A DNA stretch of 13,172 nt from Salmonirosea sp038204185. Its GTDB lineage: Bacteria; Bacteroidota; Bacteroidia; Cytophagales; Spirosomataceae. The stretch spans positions 1 to 13,172 of the forward strand of contig JBBRDE010000155.1 of assembly GCA_038204185.1 (NCBI GenBank). The letters run 5' to 3'. Each line of letters starts with the position of its first letter. The stretch's first letter is position 1. The position numbers were made by a program, and so were the translations under genes. Shown one piece after another: positions 13,172 to 13,172 of the stretch. The notes beneath the pieces were generated by a model that worked only from the letters and a program-made list of their open reading frames with translations, did not search any database and was not told where the DNA came from.

Positions 13172-13172
13172 A

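Overview
The window looks like a chromosomal segment from a Bacteroidota bacterium, most likely a Cytophagales (Spirosomaceae-like) genome. The evidence is a fused lpxC-fabZ gene, the gene order HD phosphohydrolase - lpxD - lpxC/fabZ - lpxA that is common in this phylum, a TAnnTTTG-type promoter in front of the tRNA, start regions without clear Shine-Dalgarno sequences, and moderately GC-rich coding DNA with many GGTACC words. The exact genus cannot be read from the sequence.

Left part (1-3653, + strand). A 3' gene fragment is followed by an acetolactate decarboxylase with a lipoprotein signal. A 535-base gene-poor gap holds only a doubtful broken reading frame. Then come a secreted SGNH esterase of the rhamnogalacturonan acetylesterase type and a HerA/FtsK-type ATPase. 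The N-terminal 45 or so residues of the ATPase are split off by an apparent +1 frameshift at a CCCC run.

Centre (3678-4549, - strand). This is the most remarkable part. A tRNA gene with a CAU anticodon (probably tRNA-Ile2, otherwise elongator tRNA-Met) is split directly after the anticodon by a 668-nt group I intron. The 37-nt 5' exon lies at 4493-4457 and the 37-nt 3' exon at 3788-3752. The intron has recognisable P1, P2, P3, P4, P6a, P7, P8 and P9 elements and the U|intron-G splice signature. An HNH endonuclease gene fills the P1 loop, and its last codons are also the internal guide sequence and P2. A 30-bp near-copy of the intron 3' end lies beyond the tRNA terminator and looks like a relic of a second intron copy. 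A TTG/TAnnTTTG promoter lies upstream of the tRNA.

Right of centre (4646-9271, + strand). A SAMHD1-like HD phosphohydrolase is followed by lpxD, lpxC-fabZ and lpxA, which encode the acylation and deacetylation steps of lipid A synthesis together with the FabZ dehydratase that makes 3-hydroxyacyl-ACP useful for fatty acid synthesis. lpxC-fabZ and lpxA overlap by ATGA. A terminator hairpin at 9314-9347 closes this block and probably also serves the convergent one.

Right end (9363-13172, - strand). Reading leftwards: the 3' tip of an unknown gene, lutB, lutC (overlapping by 11 bases), a 148-base gap with nested inverted repeats, an NCS1-family (purine/cytosine permease-like) transporter, and a two-helix membrane microprotein whose start overlaps the transporter stop by ATGA. 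LutB and LutC belong to the iron-sulfur L-lactate oxidation system. The lutA-type partner is not in the window, and the transporter substrate cannot be inferred from the sequence.
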